Source: Apostichopus parvimensis (Eukaryota > Echinodermata > Holothuroidea > Aspidochirotida > Stichopodidae). Taken from it: 36,967 bases of DNA. The stretch lies in assembly GCA_000934455.1 (NCBI GenBank), contig KN885136.1, positions 43,692-80,658 on the forward strand, given 5' to 3'. The translations under genes were made by a program, and so were the position numbers. Positions 1 through 11,752 of the stretch are shown one piece after another; within the stretch, counting starts at the first letter, position 1, and each line of letters begins with the position of its first letter. Under the pieces are notes generated by a model. The model saw only the letters and a list, made by a program, of their open reading frames with translations, was not told the DNA's origin and did not search any database.

Positions 1-1239
1 AGACCACTGTTATCTTCTCAGTCAAGAAAGTCATCTGTAGGACACACACCCCAGGCTTCCTTTCCAAACCCCTCCCATTTTACCCACCTCCCTCTCCCTT
101 CTGTCCTTGTACCCCCCCATTTTACCCACCTCCCTCTCCCCTCTGTCCTTGTTCCTCCCATTTTACCCACCTCCCTCTCCCCTCTGTCCTTGTACGCCAA
201 AACTTGAACATGAGTTACCAGATTCCTACTGGACAAATTGGTCATCAAAATTGCCAAGGTTTGTGAGTATTTTCCTCTGATTGTTAGCAGTATATATCTG
301 ACAGTATTCCGATGTTGATTGGTTGGTGACAATATGATTGCCATTTAGGCATGAAGGTGTTGACTTCTGGGAAATCTGTAACCCCAGGGGAAACTTCTCC
401 CAGGATATGAAATCAACTTCCCAAGAGGTTTTCAGTAACTTATATATACTAAATAAAGACTTTGTGAAACCAGGCTTGAAATTAAAAACTTTCATATTGA
501 CCTTAGCTCATTAAAAGTGGTATTTACAATATTTATATCCCTTTTGAACAATTCCAATTTAATATCAAGTTTTGACAAATTATGAAGGATGGAATTTTAG
601 CCAAACATGCTTAGAATACAGAATATACTCTGAAGCTGCAACAGTAATGATTGCTTCAAACGTTTCTCAATTTATGGACTTTTCTGTTCACTGGCATCTT
701 CCAATGCTTTACTTGCCCCCACCAAACCAGACATTTTCCACATCCCTGTAGCCTTCCTTCCCCCCAAAGAAAGAGGGGGGGGGGGGGAAAGTACTCCATT
801 TTAAGCCCAATTCCTTTCCTTCCCAATGTTTTGAATTTTACATAGGCAGCTACTTGATAACTCTGCATCCGTCTTAAGAAAATGTTAGTTGTTCCAAAAT
901 TTTGACTGACAGATGCATTCAAATTTGAAAGATTGGGCAGGATATTATGAAAGTTGTACTATCACCCTTTCTCCTTCATCAATAGAAAATCATTTTTCTG
1001 CTACTCAAAAATAGAAATATGATCCATTATAGTATAGTTTCTTTAACGAGTAACATTTCCAGGAGTTCAATGTTTTCATTCTGACAGAGTTTTCCTCAGA
1101 CTAAAACATTAGTTTTATTCCATGTAAAATTTAGTATTTTACTAGCAAGTGGAACTAATCTGTAGGGGTGTCATAACCAATCTGGTTGCAAACTGATTAC
1201 TCATTACCTATACTCACAGGACTGACCTCCCCATAATAT
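1..1239. other. Non-coding flank, no gene recognised
   Basis: AT-rich sequence with a minisatellite at the left edge and a 13-G run at 775-787. Short open frames on both strands either overlap the minisatellite or match no family I know. Confidence 0.7.
71..195. repeat. Minisatellite, 41-42 bp unit, 3 copies
   Basis: Three near-identical copies of a pyrimidine-rich unit that contains cattttacccacctccctct. Copy starts are offset by 42 and 41 bases. Because the unit is close to 14 codons, it leaves a repeating 14-residue open frame on the minus strand (18-344), which is a by-product of the repeat and not a gene. Confidence 0.9.
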
Positions 1240-1292
1240 AATAGAACAGTCTATATATATAGGCCCCGCCCCCTTTTATTTAGCAATAGTTC
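1240..1292 (+). promoter_or_regulatory. Candidate core promoter: TATA tract plus GC box
   Basis: A tatatata tract at about 1252-1261 is followed at once by the GC-box-like ggccccgccccc. An initiator-like position near 1285 lies about 30 bases after the 3' part of the TATA tract. This is the only place in the left half where these elements sit together upstream of a good splice donor. The arrangement suggests a promoter, possibly of the semaphorin, but AT-rich sequence yields TATA strings by chance and no transcript evidence is available. Confidence 0.3.
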
Positions 1293-1449
1293 AGTGGAGA
1301 TTAGTAAAGAGTTTCAAATGAAGCTTTGCTGTTCGTGTAGCCTAGTAACTGAGTATTAACAGAATCTGGACGATGCATTGACAATATACACTGGGAATTT
1401 ATATACGACAATTGGACAGAAATCTAATGGATTTATGAAGAAAAATTTG
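1285..1449 (+). other. Possible non-coding first exon ending in a consensus donor
   Basis: Runs from the putative start region to attt g|gtaagtaag at 1449/1450, a near-perfect splice donor. It contains several ATGs with very short frames (for example at 1318, 14 codons including the stop), so it would be a leader exon rather than coding. Joining it to the acceptor at 20587 would make a 19-kb first intron. It could equally belong to another transcript or to none. Confidence 0.25.
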
Positions 1450-3820
1450 GTAAGTAAGAGTGTTTTAAAAGTTATCTTCTATTTTTTAATTTTGAGGGAT
1501 AATTCAACACCCCAGAATCAAGTTGATTTGAAAAAATTACCTGATATGTGTGTATGTATAAGCTGTACAGTAACTGTATTGCTTACTACTACACCTATTG
1601 GAGGGTGTTAGTGTGTACAGTATATGATAGTAGTATTAGTATAGTAGTACTGGAGTGAGTATTGATGAATGAAAAATTGGTGGTGGAGTGCATCTCAGAA
1701 AGGGTGGAGGTAATGGTGGTATTGATTCATCAGCTTAAAACCATCAATAGGGAGAAAAGGCCGCAGTGGATTCAGAGTGTGCGTCAGGCCAAGAAGTTTC
1801 TGTGGCACCCAGATGCAAATACTTCAAAAAAATGAGAAATTTGGTTTCTTTGGTTGTAAAGATTTGTTTTTCAAAGTTCCAGTAGATGTGTAAGAATCAA
1901 ACTGGTTTAAGTATTCTGTGACTAATGCATGCAGGCAATTGAGCTAAGCATCTCCTAACTCAGCAGTTTGATTTTCAAAAGTTGTTATTGTTTTGTTATC
2001 AGTTCACACAAGATAGCTTAGATATGGACCATAATACAAATATTGAAAAAAATTAAATCAAAGAATAAAATTGTGTTCTGCTCTAACTGTTATAACCTTA
2101 GATATGGAAATTAATTTTTAACCAATAAGGGTTTAAGTAGAAGTTTTCTCTTAAGGTCAGTTTTTAGTTTTAAAAACAAAACCACATTTTTAAATACCTA
2201 TGATCTATTTCTATTTAGATTTAAATAATTTGATCACACCCATGGTTTAAATCAAAGTGTTTTAATGACTGTTTACAATATTGTTAAGTCTACAAGTTAA
2301 TATCTTAATCTTTTTATAAGATTTATCAGATAAATGTAAATATACACCTTTGAACTTTGACTGTTTGATGCAAGGTACACCACACCTTTGCAAATTATAT
2401 TGTTGTATCATCTTGTGCTGTTTGATTGGTCATGTTTAATTTAAATGTAAGTGTAAAAAGTATCCCAAGTTTGTTGTTGTTAAAACCCCATTGACTCTTA
2501 ACTGTCAATATAGTATATACCTCTGAAGGGGAGGTGCAAGTTTATATCATAGAACTGCAGTTGTTTTGCAAACTTCAATAATTAAATATTGTTGTTAATT
2601 AAGTAAAACCAGAGACATGTTTTGATTTATTGCAATCACACAAAGATTACTTATAAATGCTCTAAATAATTTACAATTTTTTTTTTTAGCACTTACATGC
2701 ATGATTTTGTAGACAAATTTATTTACTTTCGACGGCCTTTTTGCAACAATCAATTCCAAAAGAGTTTCGGTTAAACTAATTTTGTTTCCTGGTACAAAGT
2801 GTTCTTCCTTAAAAGTTGCAATTGATTCCTTGTTGCACTTGTTTACTTGTACAAGTGTATCATGCCACAAGTTTTTCAGAAATGTTTGCAATATGTGTGC
2901 TAGTTTGGTGGTCACATGAGTTAATTTCCTTTTCTTTGGTAAGCATTAGTTTACATATTTAATGATAGATATTCCTAATTAATAAAACTTGGCTTGTTAA
3001 AAAAATGAACCATCAGAGATGGGAAAGAAGCCATGGCATTAGCTTCTAATATTTTTTATTCCCTCTTGAAATTGCAACTTTTAATTCATCTGGGAGGTAC
3101 ATAAAAATGTCATGCTTCTATTCTCCAACTTATATGTACAGTAGCATCTGTGACGTCAATAAGCAGTTGCTAGACTTATGACAGATTTGTCTAACTCAAG
3201 GTGAATGATCGCAAAAGCCAACCTCTTTTGCAAATTGTAGAATTAAGATTTTTTAGCCTTCTTAGGCATTATTCAAATCCCGGATAAAATCATGCTTGTA
3301 TTAAGTCAGTTGTTATAATGTCAGACCAATCTATAAGATTTTATTTCAGTTCTATTCATCCTCTGACTTGACCACAATCAATCTTAACCTGGTCATTCTT
3401 TTATTCATGGTACTTATCTCTCAGGGAGCTGCATTTGTTCAAAGTAAACCTCTTTTCCTTGTGTGTCCCTTTCATTTCAATTCACTAACTGAATTACTAT
3501 GCTCTTGCTTAAGTTTAGTGAACCTATTGTCCTTGAATAAAGAGGGGGGATTAAGGGATATGTCATTGACTCATACATCCTCTCTGTGAAAGTAGAAGTG
3601 AAAATCCCAGCAGCCAATGTTGTGTGGGTTATTGGAAAGTGTGGTTGGACATAATAAGCTATTGTTCATGTCATTACTGTTTGATGAGGAGCCAGAGGTG
3701 GGGTTATTGTTTTGAGGTGGTAGCTTGTTCAAATATCAATGTTTTTAGGAAATTACTAAAACAGTCCCTCCTTTGCATTGTAAATAAATAAGTATAATAA
3801 TGGTTCCTATTCCTAATGAG
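1450..3820. other. Gene-poor stretch
   Basis: AT-rich sequence without a recognisable coding region on the + strand. The only item of interest is an unrecognised minus-strand open frame around 2595-2940, listed separately. Confidence 0.6.
2697..2938 (-). other. Unrecognised minus-strand open frame ending at a donor consensus
   Basis: On the minus strand an open frame starts after a stop near 2950, reads PKKRKL early on, then a helix-like segment containing HILQTFLKNLWHD and LTETLLELIVAK. It reaches a gtaagt donor consensus whose complement lies at 2691-2696. The frame stays open to 2595. There is no early in-frame ATG, and the possible acceptors (aaag) lack a pyrimidine tract, so it could be an internal exon of an antisense gene, an old transposon fragment or chance. 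I do not recognise the protein. Confidence 0.2.
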
Positions 3821-3900
3821 GTAAAGCACCTTGGGCAGAGTGATTTTTGTCTACTGATATGGCACTATTATAAGTCTCAATTATTTTGATTATTATTATA
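3821..3900 (+). repeat. 3' tail of a LINE/SINE-type retroelement
   Basis: gtaaagcaccttgggcagag, then atggcactattataag, then a TTATTATTA-rich end. This order resembles the gtaaagcgcctt...gcgctatataaa...(att)n 3' tail shared by L2-like LINEs and the SINEs that borrow it in aquatic animals. Two CpG-to-CA/TG changes (agcgcc to agcacc, ggcgct to ggcact) suggest an old copy. No tRNA-like head or reverse transcriptase was found upstream, so this is a short 5'-truncated remnant. Confidence 0.55.
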
Positions 3901-6900
3901 ATGGATTGTCAATCCAATCTGTGGAATAATATTACCCAAATAGTGTTAGTGAATTTCACAATACTATACTCCAACCTCTTCTGTGTGAAGGCCAAAAAGT
4001 CACTCCTCCAAACTAAATTTGATTCCTCAGTGTTTTTTTTTTAGTTCCTATTTGTTCAAAAGTACCTTTGGAATAGTTGATCAATCTTATCTAGTTTCAC
4101 CTAGCATGAACATTTCAGGTGTGCAGCCATTGGCAGGTGTGGTTAAATTTTGCCAAATGTCTGGGAAATTATCTTATATTAGAGGTTTACCAAAATCTGG
4201 TCGGTTTTAGACTGGTCAACCAATTTGTGGTAGTATTTATAAATAGTGATCATGATGAGTGGGACAGTGGTAGTCAGAGCAGGGAGTTGATATGTTCCAT
4301 AACAACTCCCTGGTCATAGAGAATACTAGACAACAACAGTAGAAAGAGAAAAAGAAAAAATACTTCAGGGTTTGAGTTTGTCATGTTACCTATTTTTAAG
4401 TTCTAACCACATTTTAAGAAGAAAAACATCTCTTTTTTTCAGTTGGTCCTCCCGTTAGGTTTATATTTCTTGGTAGAGGTTAATTTTTCAAGTGCCTTAG
4501 GTCTAAAGGTCAAAGCTGTCATTTTACAGACACACGCAGAGGCACCAAATGAGCCCACTTGTGCTTCAGCGGGAGTAATGGGGGAAAATCTTTTGGCTCA
4601 AGGGCAGATTTTGGCCCAATTTACTGACAACTTTGATAATAATCCAGTATTTTCTTGGGGATGAGGTCAGTTCCCTGTCACTCAACAGGTTGTGTTGGAA
4701 TTAATTGCAAAAGCATGTTTTCAGTGGAAGGTGGGGATTGTGTTTGGGATTTTTTTTTTTTTTTTCCTGTAAAATTTAAATTAAATTTCCAGGATGTATC
4801 ATGGTAAAAGGGACCACTTTTGGTTTTTGAACTGGATACATGGCATGTCAGAGTACTTTTGGGATAAAGTCTCTGCAGTGAAGCGGCTTTAGGTAGTCAA
4901 GTTTAAGCCACATTGTGACTCGGGAGAATCTGGATCTAGTTAAATGATGATTCAACCGGCACCAAACTTATAAGTATAGTTATTAGCATTACCTTGGGTG
5001 GAAGTCTAAATATACCTCAGAATGCATGTCGAATTTGAATTAAAATTTTATAGTCAGGTATCACCCGACCCTCTAACCTTAGAGTCTGCTGTGACGACCC
5101 AAGGGCCACACCCCTGAGTGCCCCCTTCACCTGTGTTACTGGGTAATCAGCTCAAGCCACCTGAAAGTGCATTAACAGGAGTCTTTAGCTGAGGTCTTTT
5201 ATCTAACTTCCAATTTTGGGGGCATGTATGAAACACCTGTTTTTTACCCAAACTCTGATAGGAGCATACTCAGAAAGAGCTTTGTTAAATGCAGCAGTAT
5301 AATAAACATGATATAACCATGGCTGTTGTTAACAGTATCTTTCCTCTCCAGTGTGCTGCCATATGGATGTGTGGTAATACTTGTTTTCAAAGCTTCTATT
5401 TCTGGCTGTTCCCCTTGGGTGTTCACCCTAGTTATTATCAGGAAGGTGAAAGATAATTGACATAAGATTATAGTTTTTTGGTCATATTTTGTACTTTGAA
5501 GGTTATAAGCTTGCTTGGATGTTGAAAGTAGAAAATCACAGTAGACATACGGCTCTTCCAGGTTAGCTGAAAGTTATCCTCAGGGGAGGTGTGTTGCCAT
5601 GGAAATGAAGGACATACTTGCACATATTGTTTCAATGTGATGTCTGGGGTAACTTCCAGTGAATTTCACAGAAGTTATCCCAAGAGTAGATTGAAAAAAA
5701 TAAGTGAAAGGCCCTGGGGGTGGGCTGGGGGTGATGTGTGGGGGGAAGAAGTTGGAGGGAGATGAACATGAAAGTGGTAATATTATAGCACTGGTATTAT
5801 TAAATATTGTATTCGAACTCATTGTAGTAGTTAGTGGTGAATTTGTATCAGTGAATGTAAGGCATCAAAGTATAACTTGTATAGTTTCTAGTATAATTGC
5901 TTTCATTCATGATGGATAATATTTATGTACAAACATGTGTTCAATACTATATGTATACATATAAACGCATTACACTGTCATTTGATAAAATACATCTAGA
6001 TATGGTTGTTTTAGCTTGATCAATGGTAATCTTCAATTGAGTGAAAATTTAATTCGTTTGGGCGTGGTGGGAAAAAATATCTTTTCATTTGTTAATTAAT
6101 TGTCTTTTTCTTTGGAATCAGGATACATTGTTTGTTTTAATTAGATACTCCCATTCAGCCCTTGAACAGTGACATCAGATCGTAGAAGTGATTGATACTA
6201 AATAAATGTTTTTACAGTGACTGTTTCTTTCAGGCTTTTATCTTTCTTCCCTCAGACTTTGTTTTCATTCTCGTAAGATTATCTTGACAACATCCTGCCG
6301 ATATTGTTTCAGATGGTAATTACTGTAGTTGACAGGTTAATTCATTAAGGCTTCTAAAAATTCACCAAGAGTGCGAAGAAGCATTTTACTCAGCATTAAG
6401 TCAGCATTATATGCTCTTTAAGAGCTCTGAGGAAATGTCTGCCTCCCCACTCGCGCCCACTACAACGGACAGAAAGACTGCTTGTATCTAGAAACTAACC
6501 CAACGGAAGATTGGTAAAGAAAGAAGAAGCGTGGGTGTTTTTTTTTAGTTTCAAAACTTTTGGCAAGTTCAGTGACTTTTGGCAAGTTCAGTGACACTAC
6601 GGGTAATTAATACAAATAGTCTTTAGACGTCAGTTTTAAGTACTCAACTCCTAAAGATCATAATCAGTGTGAAATTGTCCGAACACTATATCTACCAACT
6701 CTCGCCCTGAAAAAGATGTTTCCTTAAAAAGCCATATAAGTTACTGTCAAATTGAGCCATATCCATTCCATGGGAATTATATGGAAGGCCGTTTGCATCC
6801 TGGAAGGTTACATCTGATTATTTTTACAATCATGTAACCATGATGCTTATTGCTTAATTTAAAGTTAAAAAACTGATATGACCCAGAAATAACGGTAAAA

Positions 6901-9900
6901 CCTATTTAATTCTGTAACTGAAAATTTTGGACTTTTGTCTCCTAAGCATTTTCCGTTTTTTCCTTCAGTTCTTCTTTTGGTGTTTCATGGTACTGTACTT
7001 ATCATAAAGCTTAAATTATTAAAGAAGGGAATTGTCCATAAAATAGTTTGTAAATTACGAGATTAAAATGAGATCTTAATGTATATAATTAAAGATATTA
7101 AAAATTGTCCTTGAATATGGCTTAATTGATGACCTATCTTTCTGGTAGACCCTGAAGATAATTATTGGGGTCGTATTATCAGGATCAGTCTGTTAGTGAC
7201 TAATAAATTAAGCAGTGAGTAATGTCAGGATTAAACAGTGTAGGATTCAATTTATTTTCTAGCTCTACAAAATTTTGTGGTAGATTTTAGGTAAATTTGT
7301 TCGGATACTTTACATCATGAATGAATTCCAATTTATTTATACTGTAATTCCCAATCAGTACTTATGCTGTTGTTCATTTACCTATATTTATGATTATGAA
7401 TTTCAACAGAATCCATTATTTTTAATGTGATGGGTTTGGGCTTAAATTATGAACTAGTTGCATGAGTTTCTGGGATGAGAGGGTTTAACACTTTATGCCT
7501 TGTACACTGCATGGAAACTTGATACATAGTGCATAGATCTGTATGAAAGTGAGTGAGAGTGCATAAATTGTGTGGAGACATGTAAGCCAGCGAGCCAGGT
7601 GATTTACATCGTTGAGTTTGTGGATGAATGTTATGAACAAAACAACTACACTGACCTAGATGTTTTGTAGGTGACTTTTGTTCTACAGACTCACTATACA
7701 TGATAACAGACTATATTTGAATATTCAGTGAATTACTATAACTTAGGGAGGCACCCTTGTTCTTGTACAGTCATTATCTCTGTGTTACAATACCATTGTT
7801 ATACATATGTCCATTGGTAATACTACTCATCTCTATGCATACACAATAGTCACAACTCAACCTTGGCTGCAGATCGATGAACAGATAACAGGTGAAGGCA
7901 GTGTCCTGTTATTTTAACATCCCAACAAATGGGGGGGGGGGGGTTGTCTTATCAATTCTGGTATATTTTTGCACCAGTTTTATTCAAAAACTAGAATTGT
8001 GTGTTTGGCAGCAGACGTGTCACCTTTTGGGCACGCTCCGTGCACAGCTCGGATGAATAGCAAGTGTTTTCCTTTCCACACTTGGAGTTTTGTAACATGC
8101 TTCAGACCGGTGTTAAAACTAACTGTAGAGGAACGCGTGGTTTTCACACTTGGAAACTGCAACCTAGCCCCTGTGGCAGCCTCTCTGTTTTTGTAATCTG
8201 TCCTACAATCGATTGAACAATAGGAGAGCTTCTCTGAAACTTTATAAAAGACTTGAGACTTATAGCAAACAAGCATTGTTCAAATCTACTTCAAGCATGA
8301 AAGACGCTGCAGTCATGCATGGAGAGACACAAAGCTCCAAAAGTGTTTGGTTTTCAACTTTTCCAATAGATTTCTTTAGAATATATATGGCATCAGTCCA
8401 AGCCCAAACCTTATTGCAGTTTAACCTTTAAAGAATGAGATAGGTTTTAACTTTTTAACTACTGTACCAGGCAAGGTTGTTGGCAAATAGGAAGGTGGAG
8501 AGTTGTGTAAATTTAAAGGCCAAGAGAAGACCTTTTCAGGTTCCCTTACACCAATATCATTACTTACCCTGACATTAACGCTTACAGTACAGTATGTCTA
8601 AATGAACTGTGTTTCCATGTATATAGACATCATTCGTTGAAAGATTCAAAGCAGACCTTGCAATAACTACTTACTATTCTGGCAAAGATAGTGTTACAAT
8701 ATGGCGACCAAACTAATACAGTGTATTATATCATTGTGTAAGTGTACAGTGAAGTTAACAAACAATAATCAAGAACTAATAATGTTGAAAACTTCATACT
8801 GGTCATTCACAACCTTTCTCTCACCTATAAAAGTATACTCACTCTCCCCCACCCCTCTGCCACTTCACCACCCTCTCCCTACCCTCTTCCATTTCCATGT
8901 CCCTCTTGCTGTTTAGCCACACTATCCCACCAATTTTGCTGGCAGGTTTGTAGATTTCTATCATTCATATTGTTGCAGGAAAGAAATGACACTATGCTCG
9001 TCAATATGGATAGGTTGTCTCTTGTAGAAATTGAAACACCACCAGCATGACGTTTATTTATAATCGTATGATATTCTTCTTACATGCTGGGCGCTACATG
9101 TTTTGGTACACAACAGAAAACAAGTTTGTGTCTGCAAGACCAGAGTCGAATGGGCCATCCTCCTATACCTATGTTGTATTGAAGTTACTTTCGTACACTG
9201 GTATATATGCTGTACTACCATGACGGACGTATGGGGCTTATACAACAAGGCATAAATTAACTGCTCAGAGAACCAGTAACTTTACCAGGCAGACTGTCTT
9301 CACTCATCATGATAACGTAAATTTATAACTTCAAATCAAGTAGAGATGGTCGTGTCAGTGTCCCTGTTTTAGTATAAGAGGATAAAATGTATCATTAGTT
9401 GGTGGTTTCACATAACAGCTTGTTTAATTCCATCAGCTTTTACACTGACAGTAGGGTAAACCTTCAATACTGTACTACCCCACTGGCAGTTGTACACTGG
9501 CTGCCTATCACCTTCAATACTGTATGTTCTTTAGTCGCATTTGGGAATTGGGGCTCTGAAATTGTTATGAGCAGTGGAGTGTTATACATATGTTACTAGG
9601 CCAGACTTGCAATATTTGTTACCATGGGTTTCTTTTGCAAGTGACCATTTTAGCTCAATTGCTATTACCAGATAGAGTAAGAGCATGTACTTATTATCCA
9701 GGGTACACTGCAAGTTAAATAAAAGGTAATTACTATTAAAGCAGTTTGTAGCTCTTGGTTGACAAGGCTTTCCAAACCTGTAGAGGGTTACAATATAAAA
9801 AAAATTGAAATTTGATAAAAACCTTAAAAATTTTGTATCTCTCAGTTCTAAGAAATCTTGTCATCCAGACACAGTTCTACCTCTGGCTAATTGTCTTAAT

Positions 9901-10757
9901 TAATCACATCTAAAAATGATAAACTATTGGAATATTCTCCACATTGTTTCCTTATACATTTTCTGCATCGTTTGAAAATAATTTTGAGAAAATGAGTTTC
10001 AAGGTTATGTGGATTGTATTGTTAGACCCATAGATGTATTTTGAAGTATCCAAATTTAGAATTGTCCCAACACCTGATGCATTAACTTTAAGGTTCCTTT
10101 AAGTTTACCATGCAGTGGTTTGAAGTTGTTGATTTTCGTTGACACTCAGAGCAACCCAGCTATTATCCTAAATTGTTGTTTTCACCGGTCAAGAGGGCCG
10201 TTGCTCTTATCAGAGATGGTCAATAAAAATCCTTCTGTTGGTTGTACACATCTGTTCTGTCTATTTATGGTGGGGCCCATAACTGAGTAAACAACCCCTG
10301 AAGGCTTTTTTGTGTTTTGACCTTTGACACCAGTAGTTTTGCTTATTGTTAAAAAAACTTTTGCAAACTGTTTTAGTTTACTTCAATTGGTTTAGCCTAG
10401 ATTGGACACCATTGGTGCAGGAGCTACTCACACAGCTTGCAGTAGATTTTGACTATTCTGGAAATGAAAAGATAGCTGTTTTTCCCCAGGGCAAGTCTTT
10501 GTTGTATCTGTTCTGGGATGCAGGTACATAACCTTGTTGAGGCCAAAACAGGTTTTGTAGGGAAAAGACAGTCTCTAGGAGGACCCTGGGTGAGACCGAA
10601 AACATCAAAATTTTAAAAATCAGCAGGTGTGGACGGGAATAGAATTTGATTATATTTTTTCTTCTCTGCTGATGAGCAGGTTTCCCCTCTCAAGTTTCTG
10701 TGGTACAAAAAAAATAAAAGACTCAGGCTGCATGATTGCAAGCTATGTCTCCTACTT
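3901..10757. other. Gene-poor stretch
   Basis: No gene recognised in about 6.9 kb. Contents seen are a T run (4750-4766), a 19-bp perfect tandem pair at 6557-6594, a 13-G run at 7931-7943 and a pyrimidine-rich block at about 8845-8915. Short open frames at 4443-4664 (following a good acceptor) and 7969-8276 (both strands) match no family I know. Confidence 0.6.
6557..6594. repeat. Perfect 19-bp tandem pair
   Basis: cttttggcaagttcagtga occurs twice with no spacer (6557-6575 and 6576-6594), which looks like a recent small duplication. No function is evident. Confidence 0.9.
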
Positions 10758-11050
10758 AGCTGTGACTGTCACACATTTAGCTGCAACTGTCACCCTCGGG
10801 TTGCAGCCATCTTGCATCGGGCTGCAACTGTCACAAAGTGAGCAGCAACTGTCACACATCGTACTGTAACTGTCACAAACTGAGCAGCAACTGCCACGGA
10901 TTGAGCAGCAATGGTCACAAATTGAGTTGCAGCCGTCTTGCATTGGGCTGCGACTGTCACACATCAGCAACTGTTAGTCACACAGTAAACTGCAGTAGCA
11001 ACTGTCAGATAAGCTGTTACTGTCACTCATTCAGTCGCAACTGTCACGAT
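10758..11050. repeat. Degenerate 21-bp minisatellite with higher-order period
   Basis: About 14 imperfect copies of a unit close to agctgcaactgtcacaaattg. A variant pair, ttgcagccatcttgcatcgg at 10801 followed by gctgcaactgtcac, recurs at 10927 with few changes, giving a 126-bp (six-unit) higher-order period. Since 21 is a multiple of three, open frames appear on both strands here (10752-10970 minus, 10838-11065 plus) with Cys/Ser/His-rich repeats. These are repeat artefacts. Confidence 0.9.
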
Positions 11051-11752
11051 TACAGTCATTTATAAAGAATAAATAATAGTTAATAATTCGCTTGTTAGTC
11101 TCATTACTATTGACTAACTTACAAGCAGTCACTGTGAATTGGCTGATGTAAAATTCTATCAATGAATTGTCCCCATTGACAACAAAAGACTACACCCAGG
11201 CTGTGTGAATGTGAATGACAGACATTAGTGGACATGTGTCTTGTGTTTTGTCAGTGAGCCGTTGTTTCCTACTGGAGTAACTACCTGTAGCTGCTCATCC
11301 CCTGTTACAAATCTACATGACTAGATCAATCTTCTTAAAGATACAGGGTACTAAAGTAGTAGTAATAGTAGTAGCCTTGACCCTTACTTCTGTCATTGAC
11401 TTATGGTATCCCCACATGCTGCTTGAAGATTGTAAAACTTGGGGAAAATCATTCCGAAAGCAACAAGGCCGGTAATTTTGTCATTTACAAATGATTTGTC
11501 TCATCTGACAGGGGTTGCCGTTTCTGAACTGGAGGCAATCAGTTGATTACACGCTATTTGAGCATGGTGTTGTGGAGGTGCCTGGGGCTATCAAAATTGG
11601 TTTGGCTCTGTGCCAAGTTTTTGAATTTGATCCCCTCTAGTTGCAAGGTACTCAGGTTGATGATGGATTTCAATAATAGTCAAAGTCAAGGGTTAGGTCA
11701 CCCTGGTCCCTCTGGAGGTCTTTACCCTCCAAGGTCATTTGTAAACATTGGT
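11051..11752. other. Gene-poor stretch
   Basis: No gene seen; a short AGT-type trinucleotide run occurs near 11356-11374. Confidence 0.6.

Noticed and set aside
18-344. Minus-strand open frame with a 14-residue repeat
   Set aside because: It follows from the 42-bp minisatellite length being a multiple of three; no protein family is implied.
7969-8276. Overlapping open frames on both strands of 75 and 98 codons
   Set aside because: Neither resembles a known family or shows splice or start support; chance opening is likely.
9399-9599. VVHWLPITFNTV, similar to the LHWLPI-type tail of some LINE reverse transcriptases
   Set aside because: Only a few residues match, and no other reverse transcriptase motif lies in any nearby frame.
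10752-11065. Cys-rich open frames on both strands, suggestive of small secreted cysteine-rich proteins
   Set aside because: They lie wholly in a 21-bp tandem repeat that keeps frames open on both strands; there is no start context, signal peptide or splice support.
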